From Nesterenkonia xinjiangensis (lineage in GTDB: Bacteria; Actinomycetota; Actinomycetes; Actinomycetales; Micrococcaceae), in assembly GCF_013410745.1 (NCBI RefSeq), contig NZ_JACCFY010000001.1, positions 1,488,001-1,552,000 of the forward strand: a stretch of 64,000 nt of DNA, read 5' to 3'. How positions within the stretch are numbered: position 1 is the first letter of the stretch; each line of letters starts with the position of its first letter. The notes under the pieces are model-generated. The model was given only the letters and a program-made list of their open reading frames with translations. It had not been told where the DNA came from and did not search any database. A program made the position numbers and the translations under genes. Below, one piece after another: positions 25,371 to 34,497 of the stretch.

Positions 25371-25625
25371 ATGCAGTCCCACCGTGAAGAGAGCATCGGC
25401 TGGATCATCACGGTCGATGAGAAGAGCGCGACACACCTGGATGACGTCGTCGTGGAGCTCCAGGCCGCCGGCCTGCGGGTCAACCGTGTGCTCACCTCGC
25501 TGGGAATGATCAACGGCCGTGCCCGCGAGGACCAATGGGAGACCCTCGCCGCCGTCGACGGAGTGGTGTCGGTGGACCGCGAGCAGGAGCACCGGATCAG
25601 CCCTCCCGACGCGGACGTGCAGTGA
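25371..25625 (+). CDS. Small protein paired with the subtilisin, possible inhibitor-like fold
   Basis: Protein of 84 residues, beginning MQSHREESIGWIITVDEKSA. The pattern of a beta strand, helix (THLDDVVVELQAAG), strands (VNRVLTSLGMINGRA), helix (QWETLAAVDG) and strand (VVSVDRE) fits the ferredoxin-like fold of I9-type subtilisin inhibitors/propeptides. The segment ending AAVDGVVSVDREQEHRI resembles the end of such domains. Its position directly after a signal-less subtilisin suggests a trans-acting inhibitor or chaperone. No sequence identity is claimed. Confidence 0.6.
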   Translation: MQSHREESIGWIITVDEKSATHLDDVVVELQAAGLRVNRVLTSLGMINGRAREDQWETLAAVDGVVSVDREQEHRISPPDADVQ

Positions 25626-25674
25626 CCCAGACTCGACGGCCTACCCACACTGGCGCGCGATAGGCTTGTCTGCC

Positions 25675-26136
25675 GTGACCACCCGCAGAAAGTCCCGCAG
25701 CGCCGCACCCCCGGGACGGACGTCGACACGGACGAGGGACCGGGCTCAGAAGCGACCTTCGAACCGCTCGGCGCCCCGCTCATCCGGCCGTTCCGCCAGG
25801 GACCATGGGACGGCGGCGAAGTCTCGACGTCGGACGGGAGGAACCTGGGGCCGGTACCTGTGGGCCCTGGTCACCTCCGTAGTGATCGCCGCGCTGCTCT
25901 TCGAGTTCACCATGCTGTGGACCATCGGGGTCGGGTTCTACATGCTCGCCCTGCGCGAGTTCACCGGCCTGTGGTTCCTCGTCGGAGGCTACGCGCTGGC
26001 CTGCGTACCGGCCGCCTTCGGGCTGCTGATCGCCACCGGTCAGTTCTGGCGCAGTCTCACCCATGCCCTGTGGATCGGGCTGGTCTACGGCCTGCTCGGA
26101 TTCTTCCTTCTGGACCGCATCCTCGGCGCACTGTGA
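25675..26136 (+). CDS. Small membrane protein with basic N-terminal tail
   Basis: Protein of 153 residues with a GTG start. Residues 1-55 are very basic (Arg, Lys, Ser, Thr), followed by three or four hydrophobic helices ending LGFFLLDRILGAL. It shares pattern with the protein at 21806-22159. No function is recognisable. The tail could bind membrane phospholipid or nucleic acid, which is inference only. Confidence 0.6.
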   Translation: MTTRRKSRSAAPPGRTSTRTRDRAQKRPSNRSAPRSSGRSARDHGTAAKSRRRTGGTWGRYLWALVTSVVIAALLFEFTMLWTIGVGFYMLALREFTGLWFLVGGYALACVPAAFGLLIATGQFWRSLTHALWIGLVYGLLGFFLLDRILGAL

Positions 26137-26238
26137 TCCTGCGCCCTGTCGGCGTGACGCAGAGAGGCCACCTGCACCGCCCGTCTGGCGGCGCAGATGG
26201 CCCCTCTGGCCCCTCCCTCAGGCAGGTGGGCCGCCGAC

Positions 26239-27453
26239 TCAGGCGGCCACCATGCCATGCGGGTCGATGACGAACTTCCGGGCCGCGCCGTCGTCGAACT
26301 CCTGATACCCGCGCGGGGCATCGTCGAGGCCGATGGCGGTGGCGTTGACGGCCTTCGCGATCTGCGCGCGGTCATGGAGGATCAGGTTCATCAGCTTCCG
26401 GTTGTACTGCTTCACCGGGCACTGTCCTGTCATGAACGAGTGCGACTTCGCCCAGCCCAGTCCCAGTCGGACGCCCAGAGTGCCTTCCTTGGCCGCGTCG
26501 TCGACCGCACCGGGATCCCCGGTGACGTAGAGCCCGGGGATGCCGATCCCCGCACCGGCACGGGCCACGGTCATGCAGTCGTTGAGCACGGTGGCCGGCG
26601 CCTCTCCGGCCCCGGAGCCGTGGCCGCGGGCCTCGAAGCCGACGGCGTCGACAGCGGCGTCGACCTCTGGCTCTCCGACGACCTCGGCGATCTTGTCGGT
26701 CAGTTCACCCTCGGTGCTCAGATCGATGCCGACGCAGCCGAAGCTCTCGGCCTGGGTGAGCCGACCGGGAACCATGTCTCCGACCATGACCACCGCGGCG
26801 CCCAGCAGCTGGGCGGCGTGGGCGGCGGCGAGACCCACCGGCCCGGCGCCGGCCACGTAGACGGTGGACCCGGTGGTGACTCCGGCCGTGTAGGCGCCGT
26901 GATAGCCGGTCGGGAAGATGTCGGAGAGCATCGTGAGGTCCAGGATCTTCTCCAGCGCCTGGTCCCGGTCCGGGAACTTCAGCAGGTTGAAGTCCGCATA
27001 GGGGATCATCACGTACTCCGCCTGACCACCGATCCAGCCACCCATGTCGACGTAGCCGTAGGCGGCGCCGGCGCGGGCCGGGTTCACGTTGAGGCAGATG
27101 CCGGTCTTGCCCTCGTCGCACATGCGGCAGCGGCCGCAGGCGATGTTGAAGGGCACAGAACAGATGTCTCCTTCGTTGACGAAGAGCACATCCTCCCCGG
27201 CTTCGACGACCTCGCCGGTGATCTCATGCCCGAGGGTCTGCCCCTGGGGCGCGGTGGTGCGGCCGCGGACCATGTGCTGGTCCGATCCACAGATGTTGGT
27301 GGTGACGATCTTCAGGATGGCGGCGTGGGGCGCCTTCTTCGTGATTCCGAAGTGGTCCGCCACCTCCTGGGGGACTTCCAGGGAGGGGTAGTCGACGGAC
27401 TCGACCGCCACCTCTCCGGGGGACTTGTAGACGACGACTCTGTTCGAACTCAT
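26239..27453 (-). CDS. fdhA: Glutathione-independent formaldehyde dehydrogenase
   Basis: Zinc alcohol dehydrogenase superfamily protein of 404 residues, oxidising formaldehyde with bound NAD (dismutation also known in the family). Catalytic zinc motif NICGSDQHMVRG with GHEITGEVVEAG; structural zinc cysteines in CGRCRMCDEGKTGIC; Rossmann motif VAGAGPVGLAAA. The C-terminal region KSHSFMTGQCPVKQYNRKLM is characteristic of the Pseudomonas-type enzyme. The ATG at 27453 has AGGAG upstream. It may remove formaldehyde from demethylation of methoxylated aromatics, an inference from the nearby aromatic pathway. Confidence 0.9.
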   Translation of the reverse strand: MSSNRVVVYKSPGEVAVESVDYPSLEVPQEVADHFGITKKAPHAAILKIVTTNICGSDQHMVRGRTTAPQGQTLGHEITGEVVEAGEDVLFVNEGDICSVPFNIACGRCRMCDEGKTGICLNVNPARAGAAYGYVDMGGWIGGQAEYVMIPYADFNLLKFPDRDQALEKILDLTMLSDIFPTGYHGAYTAGVTTGSTVYVAGAGPVGLAAAHAAQLLGAAVVMVGDMVPGRLTQAESFGCVGIDLSTEGELTDKIAEVVGEPEVDAAVDAVGFEARGHGSGAGEAPATVLNDCMTVARAGAGIGIPGLYVTGDPGAVDDAAKEGTLGVRLGLGWAKSHSFMTGQCPVKQYNRKLMNLILHDRAQIAKAVNATAIGLDDAPRGYQEFDDGAARKFVIDPHGMVAA

Positions 27454-27511
27454 GGTGGGGCTCCTGATGACACAAGGTAGGTGGTGTGGATCACATGCCA
27501 CTCCTCACCAT

Positions 27512-27526
27512 GGGGGCTCCGCCCCC
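27512..27526. terminator. Short GC-rich hairpin
   Basis: GGGGGC-TCC-GCCCCC forms a six-base stem with a three-base loop between the HAD phosphatase gene and the formaldehyde dehydrogenase gene on the minus strand. It may end the upstream transcript, but no T-run follows. Confidence 0.3.
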
Positions 27527-27563
27527 GGGTGACAACAGTTCGCCGGCCTGGGTCCGGTGCGGC

Positions 27564-28457
27564 TCAGCCGACGGCCGGGGTGAGCTCTCCGACGTCGACC
27601 CAGCGGCTCAGCACGCGGGCGATGCCTTCGTCGTCATGGCTGGCTGTCACGATGTCAGCGGCCTCCTGCGCCTCAGGGATGGCGTTGCCCATGGCCACCC
27701 CGATGCCCGCCGCGCGCAGCATCGTCACGTCGTTGCCGTTGTCACCGAAGGCCATCGTCTCCGCCGGTTCGATCCCCTGGGTCCGGCAGAAGTCCAGCAG
27801 TGCGGTGGACTTGTCGACGCCGGCGCCGGTGGCCTCCAGGTAGATCGGCGAGGAGTAGCTCAGCTCGATCCGGTCAGCGAAGCGTTCCCGCAGCTCGACC
27901 TCCAGGATCTCCAGCTGCGGGCGCGGCGCGCAGTAGAGGACCTTGGTGGGCTCAATGCCCGGTGCCGTGATGTCCTCGACTACCCGGAGGGTCAGCCCAT
28001 TGCCGCCGGCCTCGTGGACGGCCTGCGGGTCGCCGTCGTCGGCGACGACCAGCTCGTCGTCGTGGGGAAGCATCATCAGCGCTCCGTGACGCACCCCGGT
28101 GGCGATCAGCGGCCGGGCGACATTCTCAGGGACGGGGTGGCGGGCGAGCGTGCGGCCGGTGGCCTGGTCCACGACCACCGAACCGTTGAGGCCGGCGAAG
28201 ATCAGATCAGTCCCGAGTCCGCAGCGCTCGGCGAGTCCCCGCAGCCCGGGGATGGGCCGCCCGGAGGCGAGCATGATTCGAGTGCCTGCGGCACGCAGGC
28301 CGGCGAACGCCCGCAGCGTGCCGGGCTGGGGCCGCTTGGTGGAGTCGAACAGGGTCCCATCGATGTCGAAGGCCACCAGCCGGGGCAGGGCGGTGTCCGA
28401 CAGGACAGTACTGAAGGGGGCGGGGTTGGAGGGGGCGGGGCGCTCGTCGGTCGTCAC
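27564..28457 (-). CDS. Cof-type HAD phosphatase
   Basis: Haloacid dehalogenase-superfamily hydrolase of 297 residues with a C2 cap, of the Cof/YbiV type, acting on sugar phosphates or similar. Motif I is FDIDGTLFDS, motif II LASGRP, motif III the Lys in AGVDKSTALL and motif IV FGDNGNDVTML. A GTG start at 28457 is used. The substrate cannot be inferred. Confidence 0.85.
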   Translation of the reverse strand: MTTDERPAPSNPAPFSTVLSDTALPRLVAFDIDGTLFDSTKRPQPGTLRAFAGLRAAGTRIMLASGRPIPGLRGLAERCGLGTDLIFAGLNGSVVVDQATGRTLARHPVPENVARPLIATGVRHGALMMLPHDDELVVADDGDPQAVHEAGGNGLTLRVVEDITAPGIEPTKVLYCAPRPQLEILEVELRERFADRIELSYSSPIYLEATGAGVDKSTALLDFCRTQGIEPAETMAFGDNGNDVTMLRAAGIGVAMGNAIPEAQEAADIVTASHDDEGIARVLSRWVDVGELTPAVG

Positions 28458-28516
28458 AGCCGTGATCCTATCGGAGACCCTCCTGCCCTCGTCCGTCTGC
28501 AGCCGGGTGGGCCAGA

Positions 28517-29506
28517 TCAGCGAGGAGTGTTCCTGGCCGCCAGGTCCTGGCCGCGCTCGTGCAGGAACCCGCGCAGCTCGGCTGGCTCATGCACCTCCAC
28601 TCCGGGCACTCCGAGCAGCTGGGCTCCGACGATCTCCAGCGCCTCGGTCATCAGGCTGACCTCCAACCGTGTCCCACCGCCGGGGTCGGCGCTCGTCCCT
28701 GCGGTCCGCCGGGCCTCCTCCAGCGCGGCGTCGATCTGTGTCCCGGGAAGGGCCGCTCGCAGGGTCTGCGCGGAAGACTGCGGGATGGACACACACACCG
28801 GGAGGCTGTTCACGGAGCGCTCGAACCGTGTCTGCGAGCGCTGCCAGTGATCAGCCAAGGAGAAATCCGCCGGACGCCAGGCCTGTTCCTCGTGGACGGT
28901 CGCGTCCGTCATGCGGGAGACCCGGTAAGTGCGCACCGATCGTCGGTGGGCGGCGATCAGGTACCAGCGGTCGGTCTTCAGCACCAGGCCCAGGGGATCC
29001 AGACGTCGGCTCACCGGTTCACCGGGTCGGCCGGGACGCTCATAGCGGATGCTCAGCCGACGCCCCGTCCACACCGCATCGGCCACCGTAGGCAGCGCAG
29101 GCGGCCGCTCCGGTTCTGCGAACCATCGGTGGTGGTCGATGTGGAAGCGTTCCACCGCCGACTCGCCCATCGCCTGCGGCGCCCCCGGGCTGGAGACCAT
29201 CTTCGCCCGGGCGGTCTCGAACTCCGTGTGCATCCCCAGCTCGCGGGAACCGGCCTGGCCCAGCAGCAGCGCCTGGACCTCGGCGGCCATCATCCCGGTC
29301 AGCGGGGAACGCCAGCCCTCCACCAGCCCCACTCCGCCGGCCGGTCCCGTGCGGGTCCACACCGGCACCCCCATGTCCTGCAGGGCGACCAGGTCCCGCT
29401 GGATGGTGCGGGCTGAAACCCCGAGGGGTGCGGCCAGGTCAGCGACGGTGCTCCGCCGCACCCTGGTCAGCTCCAGCAGCAGGGCCACCAGCCGCGAGGT
29501 GCGCAT
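28517..29506 (-). CDS. YafY-type regulator with HTH and WYL domains
   Basis: Transcription factor of 329 residues. The N-terminal winged helix (LVALLLELTRVRRSTVADLA, GVSARTIQRDL) is followed by the WYL domain (about 140-210; WTGRRLSIRYERPG, VLKTDRWYLIAAHRR) and a WCX-like C-terminal extension. It is divergent from the short-chain dehydrogenase at 29605 with a perfect 13-base inverted repeat between them. It therefore probably controls that gene and itself. Confidence 0.87.
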   Translation of the reverse strand: MRTSRLVALLLELTRVRRSTVADLAAPLGVSARTIQRDLVALQDMGVPVWTRTGPAGGVGLVEGWRSPLTGMMAAEVQALLLGQAGSRELGMHTEFETARAKMVSSPGAPQAMGESAVERFHIDHHRWFAEPERPPALPTVADAVWTGRRLSIRYERPGRPGEPVSRRLDPLGLVLKTDRWYLIAAHRRSVRTYRVSRMTDATVHEEQAWRPADFSLADHWQRSQTRFERSVNSLPVCVSIPQSSAQTLRAALPGTQIDAALEEARRTAGTSADPGGGTRLEVSLMTEALEIVGAQLLGVPGVEVHEPAELRGFLHERGQDLAARNTPR

Positions 29507-29531
29507 GGGCAGATCCTAGATGGTGATCGTG

Positions 29532-29562
29532 CTCATTGGCGACATCCAGTGTCGCCAATGAG
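29532..29562. promoter_or_regulatory. Perfect 13-base inverted repeat, operator of the WYL regulator
   Basis: CTCATTGGCGACA and its exact complement TGTCGCCAATGAG flank a five-base spacer, midway between the divergent WYL-regulator and dehydrogenase genes. The length and perfection favour a dimer-binding operator. YafY-like regulators beside dehydrogenases commonly bind such long palindromes. Confidence 0.6.
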
Positions 29563-29604
29563 TGGCACGCTCGGTGGAGACAGCCCCACCACCAGGAGGA
29601 CACG

Positions 29605-30603
29605 ATGACCGACAGCACCAGGCACGACCACGCCAAGCCCGATTCCACACCCGATCCCACCGGCACCCGATCCTTGGAAGGGAGGGTCGCCCTGGTCGCG
29701 GGGGCGACCCGCGGGGCAGGCCGCGCCATCGCCCGCCAGCTGGGACGAGCCGGCGCCGTCGTCTACTGCACGGGACGCTCCACCGCGCAGACGCCCTCCG
29801 ACTACGGGCGTCCGGAGACCATCGAGGAGACCGCGGAGCTCATCACTGGTACGGGCGGCACTGCGCATGCCGTCGTCGTGGACCATCTCGACGTCGAGGC
29901 GGTGCGGGCCCTGGTGGCGCGCATCGACAGCGAGCAGGGCAGGTTGGACATCCTGGTCAACGACATCGGTGGAGAAGCCTATGTCCAGTTCGAGACCCGG
30001 CTGTGGGAGTACGACCTCGACGCCGGACGGCGTCTGTTCGACACGGCGCTGCTGACGCACCTGAACACCAGTCACAGCGCCCTGGGCCTGCTGACCAGGA
30101 ATCCCGGCGGACTGGTGGTGGAGGTGACCGACGGGACCCGCGCCTACAACGCCTCCCACTACCGGGAGACGGTGTTCCTGGACCTGGCGAAGACGGGGGT
30201 GGACCGGCTGGCCTTCGCCGAGGGCCACGAGCTCGCCGCGCACGGAGGCACCGCCGTCTCGGTCTCACCGGGGTGGCTGCGCTCGGAGATGATGCTGGAC
30301 CATTTCGGCGTCACCGAGCAGGACTGGCGACAGGCCGCCGAGGCCAACCGCGGGAGGACCGACACCGTCCCGCCCTACGAGTTCGTGATCTCCGAGACTC
30401 CGGAGATGCTCGCCCGAGGCATCGCCGCGCTGGCCGCGGATCCGAACCGGGCGGTCTGGAACACCCGCTCAACCAGCTCCTTCGAACTGGCCACCCACTA
30501 CGCACTCACCGACGTGGACGGCTCCCGGCCTGACTCCTGGAGCTTCATCACCGCGATGGAGGACACCCCCGTGGAGGAGATCGACGTCGACGACTACCGC
30601 TGA
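29605..30603 (+). CDS. Short-chain dehydrogenase/reductase-like protein lacking the catalytic Tyr
   Basis: Rossmann-fold protein of 332 residues. The cofactor motif is VAGATRGAGRAIA (about 31-43), and an acidic/basic segment CTGRST suggests NADP. The SDR subfamily marker LVNDIGGE replaces NNAG. At the active site, where YxxxK is expected, the sequence is LDLAK (L192, K196), so the catalytic Tyr is missing; a Tyr sits six residues earlier at Y186. The ATG at 29605 has AGGAGG five bases upstream. It is divergent from the WYL regulator. Confidence 0.75.
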   Translation: MTDSTRHDHAKPDSTPDPTGTRSLEGRVALVAGATRGAGRAIARQLGRAGAVVYCTGRSTAQTPSDYGRPETIEETAELITGTGGTAHAVVVDHLDVEAVRALVARIDSEQGRLDILVNDIGGEAYVQFETRLWEYDLDAGRRLFDTALLTHLNTSHSALGLLTRNPGGLVVEVTDGTRAYNASHYRETVFLDLAKTGVDRLAFAEGHELAAHGGTAVSVSPGWLRSEMMLDHFGVTEQDWRQAAEANRGRTDTVPPYEFVISETPEMLARGIAALAADPNRAVWNTRSTSSFELATHYALTDVDGSRPDSWSFITAMEDTPVEEIDVDDYR

Positions 30604-30694
30604 GGGTGAGCCATCACCACGTGTGTCCTGTATAGGCTGGAACACAGACCACCCCGATCAGCCGCACGCCCCTGCCAGGCAGAACGGAGGCGAT

Positions 30695-31210
30695 ATGCCC
30701 ATTCCCCCGGAGGAGATCGACGCGGCCGACGCTCTCGTGCGCGAGCGTGTCACCATCACGCCATTCTGGGAAGTGGCCTCTTGGCCAGGCTTATCGACCC
30801 TGGCGGAATGGTCATCCGACCCGTCCGTGGCTCAGGTCGATCACCTGTCTGAGTCTGAGGCTGTCGTGATCTCCGTGCGAACCGCCCACCACCAGGACAG
30901 CACACGTGTCCTAAAGCGGATGCACGCACGGTCACTCATGCAGCGCGGCGATGTTCCCTACCAAGAGACCCGAGTCGGAATCCCAGAGGCATCCCGCGCC
31001 ACCACCCTCAGCGTGGACGGGCAGTACTTCGAGGCGCAGCACTGGGCCGACGCGGACTCATGGTGGCTCGCCGTCGACCTGACCGATGGCACTGCCGTCG
31101 TCGTCGGGGGTGCGATCCAGATGCCTGTCGCCAGGGAACTTCGGGCCGTCACCGAGATCGAGCCGTTGCTGACGGCCCGGCGCGAGCGCCTGCTGCGGCA
31201 CCAGGACTGA
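30695..31210 (+). CDS. Conserved-looking cytoplasmic protein, unknown function
   Basis: Protein of 171 residues with GGAGG six bases before the ATG. It is soluble, mixed alpha/beta, with no recognisable catalytic motif; its C-terminal half has VDLTDGTAVVVGGAIQMP. The base composition is slightly lower in GC than that of its neighbours. I do not recognise a family. Confidence 0.55.
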   Translation: MPIPPEEIDAADALVRERVTITPFWEVASWPGLSTLAEWSSDPSVAQVDHLSESEAVVISVRTAHHQDSTRVLKRMHARSLMQRGDVPYQETRVGIPEASRATTLSVDGQYFEAQHWADADSWWLAVDLTDGTAVVVGGAIQMPVARELRAVTEIEPLLTARRERLLRHQD

Positions 31211-31446
31211 TCAGCACCGTCACGGGAGACGTGGTGATGGCTGAACCTGCCTCGTCGGTTGCAAGGCATCCGAGGCTGATACAGAATCCGGCAGCATGAT
31301 CGATAGATGCCTGTGGTCGATGTGACCATGACTCTCATGACAGACCACTCGGGAGAGCACGACCGTCGTTCACAGGCACGGAGAGCCCTGGATTGACCGA
31401 CCCGCCCCGACGGCACCCGCGCATCCAGCACCATCCCCTTACGCGC

Positions 31447-31728
31447 TCAGCGACGGGGCGGCTCACCGGAGGATGACGGGTATTCCCTCCTGTGACGCAC
31501 GGTCTCCACGATGAAGTACGTCGTAGGTCCGAGGATCGGCACGCCCAGAATGACCAGAGCCCACAGGGCACCTCGCGGCGGGCGGTGCCGGGTCTGGACC
31601 AGCACCATGAGGGCGGCGAGTGCCAGCGCCCCGGCCACCAGCAGACCCCACCGCAACCACCACGGGGCCGCGGCACCACCCGAGGCGACATCGGCGGTCA
31701 GCGAGAGGATCCACACTGAGTGCTCCAT
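31447..31728 (-). CDS. Small membrane protein with PLDc_N-like domain
   Basis: Protein of 93 residues with two or three helices. The second half, GALWALVILGVPILGPTTYFIVE, matches the PLDc_N motif (W-L-hydrophobic-P-LGP-YF) found at the N-terminus of cardiolipin synthases and in many stand-alone small proteins. The function is unknown. Confidence 0.7.
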   Translation of the reverse strand: MEHSVWILSLTADVASGGAAAPWWLRWGLLVAGALALAALMVLVQTRHRPPRGALWALVILGVPILGPTTYFIVETVRHRREYPSSSGEPPRR

Positions 31729-31868
31729 GATCAGTCAAGCGTAGAGCCGTCGCCTCCCCGGTGCCCAGGATGCCTGAACACGGAGCACGCGGAAACCCGG
31801 CGCCCTTGCGTCAGCCCGGATATGCTCCGGAGAAGAGCGCAGGACCACGTGGAGAAGAGAGGCCCGCC

Positions 31869-32624
31869 ATGAGGACATCGAAGAATCCCGGCCAGGTCGC
31901 CCGAAGGGTCTTCCTCTGGTCGATGATCGCGTCATTCACGCTCGCCGCAGGTGCCGGCATCCTGGCGCTGCTCGGACTCAGCCTCGACGACACCGGTGGT
32001 CAGGTGCTGCTGACCACGGTGGTGGTGGGTCTCTACAGTCTGGCCATGCTCTGCTGCGCGGCAGTGTTCGGGCGTCCCGAGCGTCTGGTGGGCATCATCG
32101 GCGTCGCGGTGGCGGCGCTCAGCATGTTGTGGTCCCTGGTGATGGTCTGGTCGGAGAGCAGCTGGATCTGGGACGCCTACGAGGTGCTGCTCACCGGCAT
32201 CACGCTGACCATCGCTGCCAGCTTCCTGTGCCTCATGCTGACGATGGCCTCATATCGAGACGCCGTGATCCGCTGGATGCTCGGGGCGGCCGCCGGGCTC
32301 ATCACCCTGGCCTCCGTCCTGACCGTGGTGCTGATCTGGTGGGAGACCTGGGAGAGCGAGACCTTCGGACGGTTCTACGGAATCGTGCTGATCCTGGCGG
32401 TGCTGACCGGCGTGGTCACACCTCTGCTCTCGGCGCTGCGCCGCCGGGCCGCACCAGGGGCGTCTGAGCCCTCGACGACGGCGCCGCAGGCCCCTGCACG
32501 GCCGACCGGCGTCGACCCGCAGACGGCCGCCGCCCTGCAGGCCGAGGCCCAGCATCGAGGCATCACCGTCGCTCAGCTGGTCGCCCCGTTGCTGGAGCAC
32601 AGGAACCGGCCTCCCACGGAGTGA
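31869..32624 (+). CDS. Integral membrane protein, unknown function
   Basis: Protein of 251 residues with about six hydrophobic helices, then a cytoplasmic C-terminal tail (about 195-251) rich in Ala, Pro and Gln. The tail ends in a short predicted helix TAAALQAEAQHRGITVAQLV, which resembles a helix-turn-helix-like adapter. The ATG at 31869 has GAGAGG upstream. No family is recognised. Confidence 0.6.
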   Translation: MRTSKNPGQVARRVFLWSMIASFTLAAGAGILALLGLSLDDTGGQVLLTTVVVGLYSLAMLCCAAVFGRPERLVGIIGVAVAALSMLWSLVMVWSESSWIWDAYEVLLTGITLTIAASFLCLMLTMASYRDAVIRWMLGAAAGLITLASVLTVVLIWWETWESETFGRFYGIVLILAVLTGVVTPLLSALRRRAAPGASEPSTTAPQAPARPTGVDPQTAAALQAEAQHRGITVAQLVAPLLEHRNRPPTE

Positions 32625-32671
32625 GCCGGGCACCATAGGGCCCAGGGAACCCCCTGTGCCACGCTGGTGCT

Positions 32672-33106
32672 GTGACGTCCCCGGATGAACTCTACGCGCG
32701 CGTGTTTCGTCGGCACGCCCATCCCGTCAGCGCCTGGTCCCGGCTGATCAGCACGCCCTTACTGATGGTGCCCCTGTGGACTCGGCGGTGGTGGCTGTAT
32801 CTGCCCATCGGGGCGTGGTTCGCCGTGAACCCCGTGATGAGCCCACCGGCTGACGACTCGACGTCCTTCGCCACACGGGCGATCCTGGGCGAGGAGGCCT
32901 GGACCCGGGACCCCACCTCTGACCTGCGGGCCCTCGCGCTGGGCGGCATCGCGAGCGCCTCGCTCGCAGGTGCCATGGTCGCCAGCTATCACCATAGACG
33001 GATCCCCGCCGTCGTCGGCACCGGCTTCTACATGGCGCTGACGCTGGAGCAGTGGAAGCTGTGGGCGGGCCGGTTCGCGCGGGGCGCACGTCCACCGACC
33101 CCCTGA
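32672..33106 (+). CDS. DUF6653-like membrane protein
   Basis: Protein of 144 residues with a GTG start. It carries YARVFRRHAHPVSAWSRLIST, PLWTRRWWLY and AWFAVNPVMSPPADD, which I associate with the DUF6653 family of small membrane proteins; this match is from memory. Two to three helices. No function known. It is convergent with dnaB. Confidence 0.6.
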   Translation: MTSPDELYARVFRRHAHPVSAWSRLISTPLLMVPLWTRRWWLYLPIGAWFAVNPVMSPPADDSTSFATRAILGEEAWTRDPTSDLRALALGGIASASLAGAMVASYHHRRIPAVVGTGFYMALTLEQWKLWAGRFARGARPPTP

Positions 33107-33141
33107 CTCGGCACCGGCCCGACCGTCGCTCAGGGATGCTG

Positions 33142-34497
33142 CTAGATGTCCTGGGCCATGTCCTGGAAGCGGGCGTAGTGGCCCTGGAAGGCGACCACGA
33201 TGTCCCGGGTGGGGCCGTTACGGTTCTTCGCGACGATGATGTCAGCCTCCCCGGCGCGCGGGGACTCCTTGTCATAGACCTCTTCACGGTGCAGCAGCAG
33301 CACCATGTCGGCGTCCTGCTCGATGGAGCCGGACTCACGCAGGTCAGAGACCTGGGGGCGCTTGTCGGTGCGCTGTTCGGAGCCACGGTTCAGCTGGGAC
33401 AGGGCGACGATCGGGACGTCGAGCTCCTTGGCCAGCAGCTTCAGGGTTCGGGAGAACTCGCTGACCTCCTGCTGACGGGACTCCACACGCTTGCCGGAGC
33501 TGAGCAGCTGCAGGTAGTCCAGCACGATGAGCTTCAAGTTGTGCCGCTGCTTGAGCCGGCGAGCCTTCGCCCGGATCTCCATCAGCGACATGTTGGGGGA
33601 GTCGTCGATGAACAGCGGCACCTCGTTGAGCTTGTCCACCGCCAGGGACATCTTGTCCCAGTCGTCATCGCGGATGTCGCCCTTGCGCAGATCCTGGAAC
33701 TGAATCTTGGCCTCGGCGGAGAGCAGACGCATGGCGATCTCGTTGCGCCCCATCTCCAGGGAGAAGAACGCAGACGTCATCCCGTGCCCCACGGAGGCGG
33801 CACGGGCGAAGTCCAGCGCCAGGGTCGACTTTCCCATCGCGGGACGCGCGGCGACGATGATCATCTGCCCGCCGTGGAACCCGTGGGTGAGGTCGTCCAG
33901 ATCCCGGAAGCCGGTCGGGATGCCGGTCAGCCCGCCGTCGTGGCTGGCGTTGGTCTCGATCTCGTCGATGGTGGGGACCAGCACCTCGGAGAGCGCCACA
34001 TAGTCCTCGCTCTGCCGGTTCTCCGCGACGCTGTAGATCTCCGACTGCGCCTGGTTGACGATCGCCTCGACCTCACCGTCGGCGGTGTGGCCCATCTGCG
34101 CGATCTTGGTGCCGGCCTCCACCAGACGGCGCAGGATGGCACGCTCGTGGACGATCTCCGCATAGAACGAGGCGTTGGCCGCCGTCGGGACCGACTGGGC
34201 CAGATTGTGCAGATAGGCGGGGCCGCCCACCCGCTGCAGCTCCTGCCGTTTGGTCAGATGGTCGGAGATGGTGACGACGTCGGCGGGCTCACCCCGCCCG
34301 TAGAGGTCCACGATCGCGTCGTAGATCAGCTCGTGGGCAGGACGGTAGAAGTCTTGACCCCGCAGCACCTCGACGACGTCGGCGATCGCGTCCTTCGAGA
34401 GCATCATCCCGCCCAGCACCGACTGCTCGGCCACCAGGTCCTGCGGCGGCGTGCGCGACTCAGCCGCCGGCGGGGCGTCATAGGCTTCCAAGCTCAC
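33142..34497 (-). CDS. dnaB: Replicative DNA helicase
   Basis: Hexameric 5'-3' helicase of the replisome, 451 residues. The DnaB N-terminal domain is at about 15-115 (VAEQSVLGGMMLSKDAI). The RecA-like ATPase domain starts near 185 (GLTGIPTGFRDLDDLTHGF), with Walker A ARPAMGKST, Walker B LIVLDYLQLL and the H4 segment VSDLRESGSIEQDAD. No intein is present. A GTG start at 34497 is used because GGAGG lies eight bases upstream. It lies about 6 kb from rplI, separated by hydrolase, condensation-domain, glutaminase and LLM genes. Confidence 0.95.
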   Translation of the reverse strand: MSLEAYDAPPAAESRTPPQDLVAEQSVLGGMMLSKDAIADVVEVLRGQDFYRPAHELIYDAIVDLYGRGEPADVVTISDHLTKRQELQRVGGPAYLHNLAQSVPTAANASFYAEIVHERAILRRLVEAGTKIAQMGHTADGEVEAIVNQAQSEIYSVAENRQSEDYVALSEVLVPTIDEIETNASHDGGLTGIPTGFRDLDDLTHGFHGGQMIIVAARPAMGKSTLALDFARAASVGHGMTSAFFSLEMGRNEIAMRLLSAEAKIQFQDLRKGDIRDDDWDKMSLAVDKLNEVPLFIDDSPNMSLMEIRAKARRLKQRHNLKLIVLDYLQLLSSGKRVESRQQEVSEFSRTLKLLAKELDVPIVALSQLNRGSEQRTDKRPQVSDLRESGSIEQDADMVLLLHREEVYDKESPRAGEADIIVAKNRNGPTRDIVVAFQGHYARFQDMAQDI

